Source: Neostapfia colusana | Taxonomy: Eukaryota > Streptophyta > Magnoliopsida > Poales > Poaceae | Length of the DNA stretch: 64,000 nucleotides | Reading direction: 5' to 3' | Assembly: GCA_030760725.1 (NCBI GenBank) | Contig: JASWHV010000005.1 | Span: forward strand, 95,114,622 to 95,178,621 | In this document: piece after piece, positions 32,863-44,900 of the stretch | Layout: every line of letters starts with the position of its first letter | Numbering within the stretch: position 1 is the stretch's first letter | Translations under genes and position numbers: made by a program | Notes under the pieces: model-generated | What the model was told of the DNA's origin: nothing | The model's database searches: none | Seen by the model: only the letters and a program-made list of their open reading frames with translations

Positions 32863-34942
32863 TTCATTATCAGCTTACACTATCACTTGACTTATTCCAT
32901 AAATAAAGTAGTGAAATACTGATAATGAAATCTTAACATGTAATCAAAACAATATACTCACAAACTTGATCCATTGATCAACAAGGATTTAAGGCCTAAC
33001 TGGAATAGTCACAGTTATGGTCATTCTGTCTCAGATTGACCCGTCCTTAAACAAACCAGATTTCTGTTGTCAAAACAACAGTTTCATAGCTTGGGTTACA
33101 TACCAAAATTGTAGAGAACTTCTGTACCTTTACAAGTATTTATTTGGCCCCAACTAAATTCTAACTTGTAAGTTATGAGCTTCTAACGTTGACAGAAATC
33201 CTGAGAGAATTTCAGCAGCACCTCGCCTGTAAGTGCTCTCTTTGGGTCAACTTTTCCATACTGTTAGAAAATATATGGACCAAACTCATAATTACAAACT
33301 TGAAGAAAGATTCATAGGATTTCCAGAGTTGTAAGATTTCACATTTTATAATTCTTATACAGAAAGTTATAAGCAAAAATCCACTCAGTACAGAAACTAT
33401 GCACAGACTTTGATACTCTAGACAGTTTCACTTGTACTGCGAATTTCACCTCTTTACAGGAGGATTCTGTCCTGGGGTTGAACAGAAACATTGTAAAGAA
33501 CTTCCTAATCTTCCAAAAATGTATTTATATAAACTCTTTGCATTCATGGATCCAAATATATGATGGTTCAAAGTTAACAGAATTTCTGGCAGGATTTTGA
33601 CAGCACCTCCCCAGAGGTACCTAGTTTCGATCCACCATTTCAATTAATTCTGCTCCAGTTTTGGCAAAACTTTGAATTGCAAAGTTGTATCATATCTTAT
33701 GCCCTTTCCAGAAATGTATGACAATACCCTTAGAGATTTTTTTCCACCGAGAGTTATGGTGGAATTACAGAGACTCTGTTTCAGGTTCTACCCAATTGTA
33801 GTAGTCTTGGTTTCTAAGACTTTTGACCAAATTGAAGTGTGTTTCTGTATTGGAGGTTTATAGAAAAGTTTTAGGGAACTTATCCACCTTTCCAAAACTG
33901 TATCACACACTACCATTGGTCTTTTCTACAATGAGTAACACGCTGTACAAGTTTTAGCAGAAACACTGCCAAAACAGGGGACTCTGTTTTGGTGTCTCTC
34001 TATACTCACATATTCTTGAGTGGGTTCCTAAATGGGTTTTAACCAATTAATTTCAACTGTCTTCATTCAAATTTTTACAGAATGTTAAAATTTACGAGAT
34101 GAGCGAGGTATTGATGCAATTTTTATAATAATGCCGGTACTACGTTCCACACAAAAATAGCAAAACCTAACCGAATTACATCCGGCATATACTTTCTATT
34201 AGTGGCACTAGAATCATTCACTTGCAAACGTAGTCTACTCGTAATACGGATACGCAGTTAGTGTACCTGCATAAAATCACTCAATAATGAGGCACACATA
34301 TGTTTGTCATTCCAGGCAAGTCCATATCACAAGAAAAACATACGCCCGTATCACTTCCATATGGGTCGTCCTTGAGTCAAGCCAAGTCTCAAGGTACATG
34401 GTTGCGTTTTCACACCAAACGACGGGGAACCCGAGTAGAGCGCGAACGGGTCATCACGGTTGGGAATTTTATCAACCAAACGGATACCACCTACTGCCCA
34501 CCAGGGCACGCTGATGGCGAGCGCTGCGTATGTCCTCCTAGGCTAATTCCAGAAGCACACACTATCGCGTTACCGACCACACGATGGGACTTCCACTTTC
34601 TTGCCTAATGCACGCCAGGGATCAGCATTGTATATGAGCTCAAGAACATGAAGAGTTCAAGATTTAGCATATTGATGTCTCACCAAGCGGTGAGATCTAT
34701 TCCCTGAACCACTTTCCTCATCAGGGGAGCTAAACGAAATTGATCCTCTTTCGGTGGCGTACCTTACCTCTTACCTGGTCGGCGGTGCGTTGTTACAAAA
34801 TAGAATAACAAGTATGTTAGTTAGCCACCTTACATCACTTAGGCTAATAGTAAACCTTATGTGGGCCTAGTACCGATTCCTCACTCGTAGACTATAATTT
34901 TTTTTAAAATACGTGTCTTTTCAGGTGCGCTATTCCCAATGC
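32863..34942 (-). mobile_element. Untranslated leader of element E
   Basis: 2.1 kb with no ORF0. It holds several degenerate copies of a roughly 100-150 bp module built around text like 'TTGTAAAGAACTTCC..TTCCAAAAATGTAT'. The part next to the primer site aligns with the A leader. Confidence 0.7.
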
Positions 34943-34955
34943 GGCTTTGATACCA
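34943..34955 (-). other. Primer binding site of element E, one base changed
   Basis: The minus strand reads TGGTATCAAAGCC against TGGTATCAGAGCC in A. One G-to-A change fits an old copy. Confidence 0.8.
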
Positions 34956-34958
34956 CGC

Positions 34959-35461
34959 CTATAGGGACCACCGCCCCGACAGTCCAGGAATCGCATTGGG
35001 TGGTGTCGTGCGGTGTGACACCTAACAGCACATGACCGAAAAGCACACATACACAACAATATATGTCTTTGATACATATTATTGTCACAATTTACAAATA
35101 ATGTACAAGTGTACATAGCAGCGGAAAGATAAGAATACAACTCACGAGCTATGGCCTACGCTAAACAAAAGGAAGCCATCCTGCCCTGCGGATGCTCCAC
35201 ACTAGCCAAACACAAAACCACGGCGGCGTGCAGGGTTCCAAGTGAGACTCACACCCCTCATTGGGTGCTGCCCCGCTCGGGTCACCCTTTCTCCCTAACG
35301 TTGCCTTATGCAACGTCACCTGCAAAACAATGGATCAACAAACCTCGAGCTTATGCTCAGCAAGACTTAATCAAAACCCTATACATGGAACTCTAAATGC
35401 TGGAAATAGAGGGCTGAATACAGGAATTTGCATAAACGGTGAACTTGAGCTAACAGAGAGT
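34959..35461 (-). mobile_element. 5' LTR of element E, inner end only
   Basis: Aligns by eye in reverse with the end of solo LTR F (39338-39838). The LTR terminus has decayed: ...GTCCCTATA instead of CA. The match breaks after GAGAG at 35461, where G begins. The remaining 3 kb or so of this LTR was not found on the other side of G. Confidence 0.75.
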
Positions 35462-36158
35462 TTCCACCGCCGCACGCCATAGGCTATTCGCTTCCCCCCA
35501 ATGATGGGTAGGACCCAGGTCCACCCGACAGACGCTAGGGGCCAGGCGGGTAACCTCTCGGGAACGTTCGACAGTTCCCGAGAAAGCGACATTGGTGGAA
35601 CTGCAGCCGCCGACCTGAGGGCAGCCACAGTAAATACCCCGGGGCAACACCTCGAGCACGTCGCCACGATCTGCCGGTCAAGGGCAGACACGCGTCCACT
35701 ACACCGACGACGTTCTGCTGCTTTGACTGCCGAGTACGCTCATTACGCCGAGGACGTGCGGACTTTTCGTCTCCCAGGTACAACCACACACCCACTATGC
35801 TGGAATCTCACCACCACTTCGGCTTCCAAAGTGCAGGCTCAGAAACCACCACGCAGGAAAGATGGAGGCCCCACTTGCGGGATCGTTGCCTCCCCCGAGA
35901 TGGGCCCGGGGGCCACTGTCAGTACCCTGCAGACCGGGTACCCCCGCGTGGAGGGGAAAAGACAGCCCAGGCCTCGCCTCCCCGCTGAGGCAGGTGCCAA
36001 CGTAGCCACGTGCCCTTGGCCCCGAGGTCAGCCCCGGTGCTGCCACGTGCGCTTGGGCTATGAAGCCCACACGTGCCCCTGGTTCCAGTCCGAGCCTCCC
36101 CGCTGAGGTGAGGTCTGGAGCTGCAACGTGTCGGTGGACTCTGAACCTCCTCCCTTCT
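35462..36158 (+). mobile_element. LTR of element G (Tat/Retand-like), first part
   Basis: GC-rich sequence whose end (about 35980-36158) has the same G-box-bearing repeats as 39844-40275. It is separated from them by solo LTR F, with imperfect target duplication CTTCT/CTGCT. The left edge lacks a clear TG, so the start may be truncated. The long frame 35501-36106 lies in this LTR and is not taken as a gene. Confidence 0.6.
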
Positions 36159-39100
36159 TGTAAAATCCCATGTTTAGCATCTTTAGCTCCTTAGTAGAAT
36201 TTAAATTCGCGGGGTCAAATTGAATTGTAATTGGGGTGTCAAATTCAAAATTCCGGCTACATGCAATAAAGGAAACCTAGCCACAAAGGGATTAAACCAC
36301 CACCCTTTTTAATGTGAGCACAAGAGAAGGTTAACCCGCTTAATTCAAATTCAAATTTAAGAATTCGTGAGATCTCTGAATTCGAATTTGGATCTAAGTT
36401 TGTGGGGGAGGGAGACCTCGGTGGGAACCGCAGGTCAGTGGAACAGAGGCCACGTTGAAATTCTATTCTCTGTGAGCATGACACCAAGGGGTGAGGCATT
36501 CCACCAAGCTGGCTGTGCCGTTGCTTATCACCGAGGCAGTTCAATCCTTGTCTCTCGGCTGCGTGCTAAACATTGAGGATGCACAACACAATTGTGTTTT
36601 CCCTGCTTGCCAATCCAATGAAACAGAACCCTTCTCGCGCGCTCACCTGAGAAAACCCGGTGCCGCCTCTCCATGAACCTCGCCTATCGGTTTCCAGTGT
36701 ATTTGACACTGGTAGAGCCGCCCACGAGATGTACCCATCGGTCCTCTACCTCCCCAACACGTCCTCAGCCCGTGGCCGGCCTTCCTCCGCCGTGACCGAG
36801 CCGATCTTCTTTGGAAAAACAGAGCACGCCACACCCTTCTCGGTTACACGGTGTCCCGCCCACTCCGACCCTCTCCGGCATGACTAACATGACACAAAGG
36901 TTTGTCATGGAGTCTAGTTTCTCATATCGAAGCCCTTTTGCTCTTTCCCGTCGTCGGCTCGTCGAAATTTGCGTTTTGGCACCAGTGCACGTGAAGAACC
37001 GATCAAAGCCGAATCGGGAAATTCACCCAAACTACTTGATCACTTGCCCATGCAATTCAAGCCACAGCAACTAGCTGCCCTAGCGCCCTCCCACACCGAA
37101 GCCCGAAGAAAAACGGCCTTCCTCCCCCCGGGTGACGAAAATTCGCCGCCGCCGGCTAAAAACGCCGCGGTCCACGGTGACAACTAGTTTGCCGCCGTTT
37201 GCTGTGAGAGTTGAGCTCCGTTCCATGTTCTACGACCACTAGGGATGCTTTAGGGCAAACTAGCTCGTCGGGAGAAGCTCGGGACGCGCCGCTCCTCGCC
37301 GGTGCCATGCATCCGAGCCGCCCCACCGATGCCAAGTGGGTTCCGGCTGTCTTCATGCGATGAAATGTTGCCCGGCTGTTGCGCCATGTTCCAAGCATCG
37401 TGTAGGGCGAAACCGGAGCAAGAACGGTGGAGAAATGAGGGGGCTCGGTCTGAGGTTGAAGAAAGGACTGACCCGTAGGCCCCACTTTTGAATTGCTCTG
37501 TGTAAAATAAAAACAGAGAGTTGTTCAAACTTGGAAAATCCATAACTCTGTGTAGGAAACTACACAAATAGTGAGACCAATTTTGTTGGAATCATTATGA
37601 AGAGTACTTTGCAGAGAAACAAATTTCTAGCTATGAAAATGCTTAGGAATTTTGGTAGAATTGTTTTTAGTAAATCCTTTAGGGATTAATTCCAGGAACA
37701 ATTCTTCATGAAACATTCCCAATTTTGGGCAGAAAATCTTTCTCATAGTTCCTGAGCTCCAGTAAAAATCATAGGATTTTTGGAGATGATTAAGGTGGAT
37801 TAATCAGTAGGTTTTCTCAGGGTTATTTAAATGGGCTCAAAAATCACAGAAACTAATTCCAGAAAATAGAATTGCATTTCAATCCTCCATTCTGGCCAGC
37901 AGAAGAGTTAGAAAATTTTGAAACAATTTTTTCTAGGAACCTTAGGTCCAGGCCTATTAGGATATCAAATTTCTCCATATGACCAAGTCTAATTAAATTC
38001 CTAAAAATAATTGAAGGTTAAAGGTTCCAAAAATTTTGTGGCCAACTCCTTCCCCAAAAACCTCTGAAAATTTTACCATAACTCCATCATGAAATCAGAA
38101 AACTTCTGTAAAAATTTCAACCCTAGAATTCTCTGTCTTCTTAGGTTTTGTTTCTGTAGTTTGTTTATAGCACATTATTTCATAATGTGACGCATTTCTT
38201 TAATTGATCATTTCGATAGCAATACATCACGCGAAGACTCGGAGGCCGCTAACTTGCTCCTGTTGACAGAAACTTTAGTCGGGATCAACACTAAGGAAAG
38301 CCCTGATTTCCATCAAAATTTACAAGCTTCTATTTGTATTCACTTTATAATGTCTAGCATTTTGATTATTGCACTAAGTCTAGTTTGTATAAAACTCCAC
38401 ATGCATGACCCAATAAATCCCATGGAGTTTTATTTATAGTAGGTTTCACTTAATTATATATGCTGTGATCAGGTTAACAAAAGTGAATTAAAAGAGGCAT
38501 AACTCGAGTAGGCCGTTTCCTACTCGTGAACTGGGATTAAGGGGGATCAATCTGAAGAGTTGGGAATTGATCCTCTTAATTGGGAAATGGAGACCGGGCA
38601 GTATGGATGGAAGGCTCAAGGACGTGGTCCTGTGAACCTAGTCTCTGTCTAAGTCGATTAAGGCCCGTTCTCGTGTGCGGCCCTGCTGAATAAGTTTGAG
38701 TTGTGTACCGGATGCATACTGGCAATATGGGACCCAGGAAACCGATGTAACATGTTAACCTGGGTTTCGAGGCAATCCCCACCATCTTATGCAGATGCTG
38801 AAAGGAGATAGAAGTCGGCTCTACAAGGGTTTGCTGTAGTGAGACTTACTCCAAGTCGGTGGGACCGATTCGATATTTAGGTGTCGTGTGAAAGGTTGCC
38901 ACATACAACGTTGAGGGGATTGGTTGATAACCGGTCTCGAGTGGCCGTATGTGTCGTGTCAACTGGGTGTTTTTTATTCGAATCACCATCGCTCGCGGTA
39001 GTGAGCATACTTGTTCTCTGCGTCCTGACGTAGTAAGAAACTAGGGAAAAGTTAATATGCTTTGTGAGTAATCCTCATATTGGAGATGAGGGATGATCAG

Positions 39101-39838
39101 CACCTTCATTAAATTTACTTTCTACCTTGGGCTAGTAGCGTCGAGACAAAGCGTTTCTTGTTTGATTGTGGAGTCTCGGTGTTGATGGCGCAAGGTATGT
39201 ATGGGTCTAGGGTAGCTCACTAAATTTACTTTCTCCTCGAGCAAGTGGCATCGAGATGAAGCGTTTCTTTTTTGATTGTGGAGTCTCGATGTAAGTTGTG
39301 CGAGGTTTATAAAAGTTGCTAAAAACTTGAAGTAAGGACTCTCCATTAGCTCAAGTTCATCGTTTATGCAAACTTCTCTATTCAGCCCTCTATTTTCAGC
39401 ATCTAGAGTTTCCATGTGTAGGTTTTCGGTTAAGTCTTGCTGAGCATAAGCTCACGGTTTGTTGATCCATTGTTTTGCAGGTAACGTTGCATAAGGCAAC
39501 GTTAGGGAGGAAGGGAGATCCTAGAGGAGCAGCACCCAACGAGTGGTGTTAGTCTCACTTTGGAACCCTGCACGCCACCGGGTTTTTGATGTGGTGCTAG
39601 TGTGAAGCATCCGCGAGTAGGATGGCTTCATTTTGCTTAGCGTAGGCTATAGTCTATGAGTGTATTCTTATCTTCCGCTGCAATGTACACTTGTACATTA
39701 TTTGTAAAATGAGACATTAATATGTATGACAGGCATATATTGTTGTTTATGTGTGTTTTTCGGATGTGTGATGTTAGGTGCCGCATCGCACGGCACCACC
39801 CAATGCGATTCCTGGACTGTCGGGACGGGGTCCCCACA
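36159..39838 (+). mobile_element. Solo LTR F inside the G LTR
   Basis: 3680 bp, TGTAAAATCCC...GGTCCCCACA. No primer site follows the end and no polypurine tract precedes the start. It is flanked by CTTCT (36154-36158) and CTGCT (39839-39843), a 5-bp target duplication with one change. Its last 500 bp match the E LTR in reverse, so E and F are one family. It contains a GC-rich block (36640-37480) and chance frames. Confidence 0.78.
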
Positions 39839-39843
39839 CTGCT

Positions 39844-40275
39844 GAGGAGGGCTCTGGAGCTGACACGTGCCCTTGGCTCCAGCCCGAGCCTCCCCGCTGG
39901 GGTGAGGTCTAGAGCTGCCACGTGTCGGTGGGCTCCGAACCTCCTCCCTATTGAGGAGGGCTCCGGAGCTGACACGTGTCCTCGCCTCCGGCCCGAGCCT
40001 CCCTGCTGAGGTGAGGTCCGGAGCTGCCACGTGTCGGTGGGCTCCGAACCTCCTCGCCTGCTGAGGAGGGCTCCGGAGCTGACAGGTGCCCTTGGCTCCG
40101 GTTTGAGCCTCCCTGCTGAGGTGAGGTCAGGAGATTCCGCGTGTCGGTGGGCTCCGAACCTCCTCCCTGCTGAGGAGGCTCCGGAGCCGACATGTGCCCT
40201 TAGCCCCGTACCAAGTCTCCCCGTTGAGGCAAGGTCTGGAGCTGCCATGTGTATCCGGGCTCCGAATCCACCAAG
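39844..40275 (+). repeat. 109-bp minisatellite with paired G-boxes in U3 of G
   Basis: Four tandem units of about 103-114 bp (starting near 39844, 39955, 40064 and 40173), plus partial units on both sides and in 35980-36158. Each unit has two CACGTG or CACGTGTC-type motifs about 54 bp apart, GAGCTGACACGTGCCC and GAGCTGCCACGTGTCGG. Confidence 0.88.
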
Positions 40276-40712
40276 GAGAGCTTCGGAGCCGTCACGTGCC
40301 CCACGATCCGTCATAGGCCGTGGGTCGACGAAGTCAAGGAGGAAGTGCGTTGTCAGGCCGTGCATTCAAGGCTCGCGCCTTCCTCAGAAGCATGGCGCAC
40401 GGTTCACGCCTCCGTCCTCCGCCCGATCGTCATTATAGTGACAAGACAGGGCGGCGAGGCGTGACAGTGGTACAGTGCTACCCAATGGCATAGAGCCGCC
40501 CAACAAAGCGAGAAGATGCGGCGACAAGACGACATCTTCATCATCACCTGCCACACGGATAGGGGTGCTCAGCGCGCCAGGCAGTGAGACTTAACTTCCC
40601 ACCAACTACTCTACTCAGGATAGTGAAAACCCTAGATCATGTATAGAGTTCTTACAGCTTTGGGGCCACCTGTCAAGCCCCAAGCCTCACTACAACCACC
40701 CTGGCCTTGGGC

Positions 40713-40719
40713 TATAAAA
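40713..40719 (+). promoter_or_regulatory. TATA box of the G LTR
   Basis: GGCTATAAAAGGACC, about 440 bp after the repeat array and about 260 bp before the LTR end. Confidence 0.65.
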
Positions 40720-40976
40720 GGACCGGGGTGTCCATTCGACAAAGGTTTCACAACCCTGTGACTCCCACACTCATACGCACAAGCAATACAGCAGACACAC
40801 CCATGAACATAGGGTATTACGCTCCAGTGGCCCGAACCACGTAAATCTCGGTGTTCACCCGCTCTCTCGAGTTGGATCGCGCTAAGGACGCCAAGCCCCT
40901 CCAAACAAAGAACCTTCATGGGCTGCTCCAGTAGCAGGTTGGGAGGAGTGTCACAGCTCACACTCCAACAGCTTCA

Positions 40977-41083
40977 ATTTGCACGTCAGGGGAGGCACTC
41001 GAGTGTTCCCAACTTGGTTGTGGCGGCGCCTGCTCCGCACTGAAAACTAACTGCCCCCTGATCTATCGAGCTCACCCTCGAGC
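40977..41083 (+). mobile_element. Primer-site region and leader start of element G
   Basis: TTTGCACGTCAGGGGAGGCA at 40978 resembles a decayed form of the TTTGGCGCGCCAGGTAGGGG text that follows Tat-type LTRs. The leader is cut at 41083 by H (duplication CGAGC). Confidence 0.45.
41079..41083. repeat. Left target duplication of element H (CGAGC)
   Basis: CGAGC precedes the left LTR and is repeated exactly at 48489-48493 after the right LTR. Confidence 0.85.
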
Positions 41084-41959
41084 TGATGAGAAGGTTAGGC
41101 TCGATCTTCAGAAAGGTAAGTCGATTGAGGTGGAGAACTCGATGTTGATGATTCGTGGCACTCAAGCAGCTCGAACACCCCTGCAATCACTACACCACTG
41201 CTCCGTTGGTTATCAACTATGCAGCACACGCTTGACCACGCCAAGAAGGCTAATCCCTGCAAGTGCAACCAAGAACATGAGCAAGAATGTAGAAGACGCA
41301 AACTGAAAATCACGAAGTTGGGGTCTCACAAAAACCGTAGAATGGTGGTTGTTTATCTAAACAAAACCCCCTGTCTATGACGGCGGCTAGGGTATAAAGG
41401 AGGTGGAGGATGACCAGGGGGTGATGGTGTCGTGACCTAACCCTAAGACACGTACATAATGGACTTGGACTAGATACAAGGCCCAATGGCCCAACTAGGT
41501 GATGCAACACCCTGATAGACTCTAAACATGATATTGTTTTGAATATTCCCTTTGACTCCAAATAAATTTTGACGTGCAGCCAATGCCATTGGAAATTTTA
41601 TCCTCTCAGCTTTCCGTGCATATGTAGAACATCAAAAACGGAGTTTGTATGCATCCTGGGCGTCCGTTTTGAGGTGGATTGTTCCTGGATTCCGAGTTGA
41701 ACTCGAGTTCGAGTTGTAAATCCATCAACTTGTGAACGTCCCAGCTGGTTCTCCACGTTTCGAAGTCCTCTACCCTTCACTTGATGATCTTCTCCAATGT
41801 TCCTGATAACAATTAAATCATCACATAGCAATCTATTCTCAAACTTATATGCAAAGGAAGTTAGGAACGAGTTCACCTGCTGATTTAGTAATCATGCTCG
41901 TGCTCTTGTCATTGGTCCTTGTAGTTCAATGTGTGTTTTATGTTGTGATATCCTCACCA
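41084..41959 (-). mobile_element. Left (3') LTR of element H
   Basis: 876 bp with inverted termini TGATGAG...CTCACCA. It matches 47605-48488 at roughly 94-95 percent by eye, so H is clearly older than A. The pol frame of H runs about 22 bases into it (stop at 41938). Confidence 0.9.
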
Positions 41960-44900
41960 TCCTCCCCCTCTTGAATCAGAGTCGTCCTCGACTCAAGTTC
42001 ATCTTCTTCTCCCAAATATGGATGCAAATATGAAATGTTAAATGTGGGACTAACCGCGAAATCAGGAGGCAAATCAAGCTTATATGCATTATCATTAATA
42101 TTTTCAACAATCTTAAAAGGACCCATAGCGCGTGACATAAGTTTAGATTTTCTCAAGTCAGGAAATCGCTCTTTTCTCAAATGTAACCACACCAAATCCC
42201 CCGGTCCAAGTTTTACTTCCTTTCTACCTCTACAACCTGTAATCCTATACTTCTTATTCATCCTTTCTATATTTTTCTTTGTATCTTCATGCATTTTAAG
42301 AATAAATTCAGATTGTTGTGTAGCATCCAAATTTATAGCTTCTGAAGGAGGCGAAGGTAGTAAATTGATAGGAGCACGGGGATTGAAACCATACACTATC
42401 TGGAATGGACTTATCTTCATCGTGGAGTGAACGGATCTGTTGTAAGCAAATTCTATATGTGGTAAACACTCCTCCCACAACTTTAAATTTGTTTTCAAGA
42501 CAACCCGCAACATAGTGGATAAAGTACGATTAACTACCTCGATTTGTCCATCCGTTTGTGGGTGACATGTAGTTGAAAACAGCAACTTGGTGCCTCATTT
42601 ATATCACAAGGTTCTCCAAAAATGACTTGAAAATTTTGCATCACGATCAGAAACAATTGTATTTGGCACACCATGTAAAAAATAATTTCAGTCATAAACA
42701 AATCAGCAATGTGTGAAGCATTATCGTTCTTATGACATGGTATAAAGTGCGCCGTTTTAGAGAAACGATCGACAACCATAAAAATACTATCCTCCCCCTC
42801 TTAGTCCTAGGCAATCCCAAAACAACGTCCATAGAAATATCCTCTCAAGGTGCACTAGGACAGGAAGAGGCATATAAAGACCATGTGGGTTAAGGCGAGA
42901 CTTAGATTTATTGCAAGTAGTGCATCGTGACCCGTAGCGCTCGACATCACGCCTCATCTTCGGCCAAACGAAGTGTGTGGACGGCACGTCCTCAGTTTTC
43001 TTCACTCCAAAATGTCCCATCAAACCTCCTCCATGTGCTTCCTGCAAAAGCAATAGACGAACGTGGCTAGCTGGAACGCATAGCTTATTAGCACGATAGA
43101 GGAGTCCATTTCACAGCACATATTTATTCCATGTTCTTCCTTCTCTACAATTTTCAAAAGCATCTTTTAAGTCCAAATCAGTAGGGTATAATGCTTTTAT
43201 TGTTTCCAAACCAATGATTTTGTGATCAAGTTGGGACATCATGGTATATCATCTAGATAATGCATCGGCAATGACATTTTCCTTCTCGTTCTTATGCTTA
43301 ATGATGTATGGAAACAACTCTATAAACTCAATCCATTTAGCATGTCGTTTATTCAGATTGATTTGACACTTAAGATACTTCAAAGATTCATGATCAGAAT
43401 GTATGACAAACTCCTTAGACCAAAGATATTGTTGCCAAGTTTGTAAAACTCGCACTAATGCATACAATTCCTTATCATAAGTAGAATAATTCAGAGAAGG
43501 ACCATACAGTTATTCACTAAAGAAAGCAACGGGTTTACCTCCTTGTATGAGAACGCCTTCAATACCAATGTCGATTGCATCACATTCGAGCTCAAAGGTC
43601 TTGTCAAAATTAGAAAGTTCCAGCAATGGTGTTTGTGTAAGATTTGATTTGAGAGTATCAAAAGCTTGTTGCTGCTGTTCGCCCCATTGAAATGTCACTC
43701 CTTTCTTCATTAGCTCGTGGAGAGGTGCTGCAATAGTGCTAAAACCCTACACAAGCGACAATAAAAACCTGCAAGACCAAGAAAACTACGCATATGTGTG
43801 ACGGTTATTGGAGTTGGCCAGCTAGTGATTGCAACAATTTTTGCCTCATCCATCTCAATTCACTGCGAGGAAACGACATAGCCAAGAAACAATACTCGAT
43901 TTGTGCAAAAGACGCAGATTACCAAACAAGCGTGCATATCTCAAAACAGAAAAAATAGCACGTAAATGTGAGGGATGTTTGTCATATGATTTGCTGTAAA
44001 TGAGGATATCATCGAAATAAACCACCACAAATTCTCCAATAAAAGTTCGTAAAACCTCGTTCACTAATCGCATAAAAGTGCTAGGTGCATTAGTTAAACC
44101 AAAGGCATGATTAACCACTCATAAAGGCCAAACTGGTTTTAAATGCAGTTTTCCATTCATTTCCTAATGCCATTCTTATTTGGTGGTAACCACTATGCAA
44201 GTCTTTGTAAAAATGATAGCATCACTCAGTTCATCAAGCATGTCATCTAAGCGAGGAATAGGATAACGATATTGAATGGTGATGTTATTAATCGCTCGAC
44301 AATCAACACATGCGCCAACTATCATCTTTCTTAGGAACTAAAGGAACAGGAACGAAACAAGGGCTAAGGCTTTCACGAATGTACCCGCGGTCCAAGAGAT
44401 CTTGAACTTGTCGCTGAATTTCCTTAGTCTCCTCCGAATTCGCCCTATACGCCGCACGATTTGGCAAACTTGCTCCCAGAATCAAGTCGATCTTGTGTTC
44501 AATTCGCCTCACAGGTGGCAGCCTAGGTGGTATCTCGGAGAGAAACACATCCTCAAACTCCTGCAAAAGGTTAGCAACAGCAGGGGGCAATGCAATAGAC
44601 AATTCATGAAGTGAAAACATGACTTCTTTGCATACTAAAGCATAGCACATCCCCTTATCATAAAATAAATCAGCAAGATCATATTTAGTTGTGATCAATG
44701 AAGGTGATTTTAACATAATGACTTGCTGTTTTTCACATTTTAGTTTTGTTGCTTTATCATCGTTAATTTTACTCTTCTCGAAACACACAATTCAGCTGGG
44801 GTCATTGGAAGCAAAGTGATTTTCTTTCCTTTATGCATGAGAGTATATTTATTGGTTCTACCATGAGGAATAGCATCTGTATCAAATTCCCAAGGACGAC

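Larger units (their letters stand above)
39839..40976 (+). mobile_element. LTR of element G, second part
   Basis: Repeat array (39844-40275), TATA box at 40713-40719, then R-U5 with GGGTATTACGCTCC, GTGGCCCGAACC and TAAATCTCGGTG, text I associate with Tat/Retand-type grass LTRs. It ends near ...CAGCTTCA at 40976 before a primer-site-like stretch. The clade call rests on LTR text and on the gag type downstream. Confidence 0.65.

Noticed and set aside
35501..36106. 201-codon plus-strand frame
   Set aside because: It lies in the G LTR and runs into the G-box repeats; no domain and no splice or promoter support.
39637..40365. 242-codon minus-strand repeat protein
   Set aside because: It is a reading of the 109-bp minisatellite that crosses the F/G boundary, so it cannot be an old gene.
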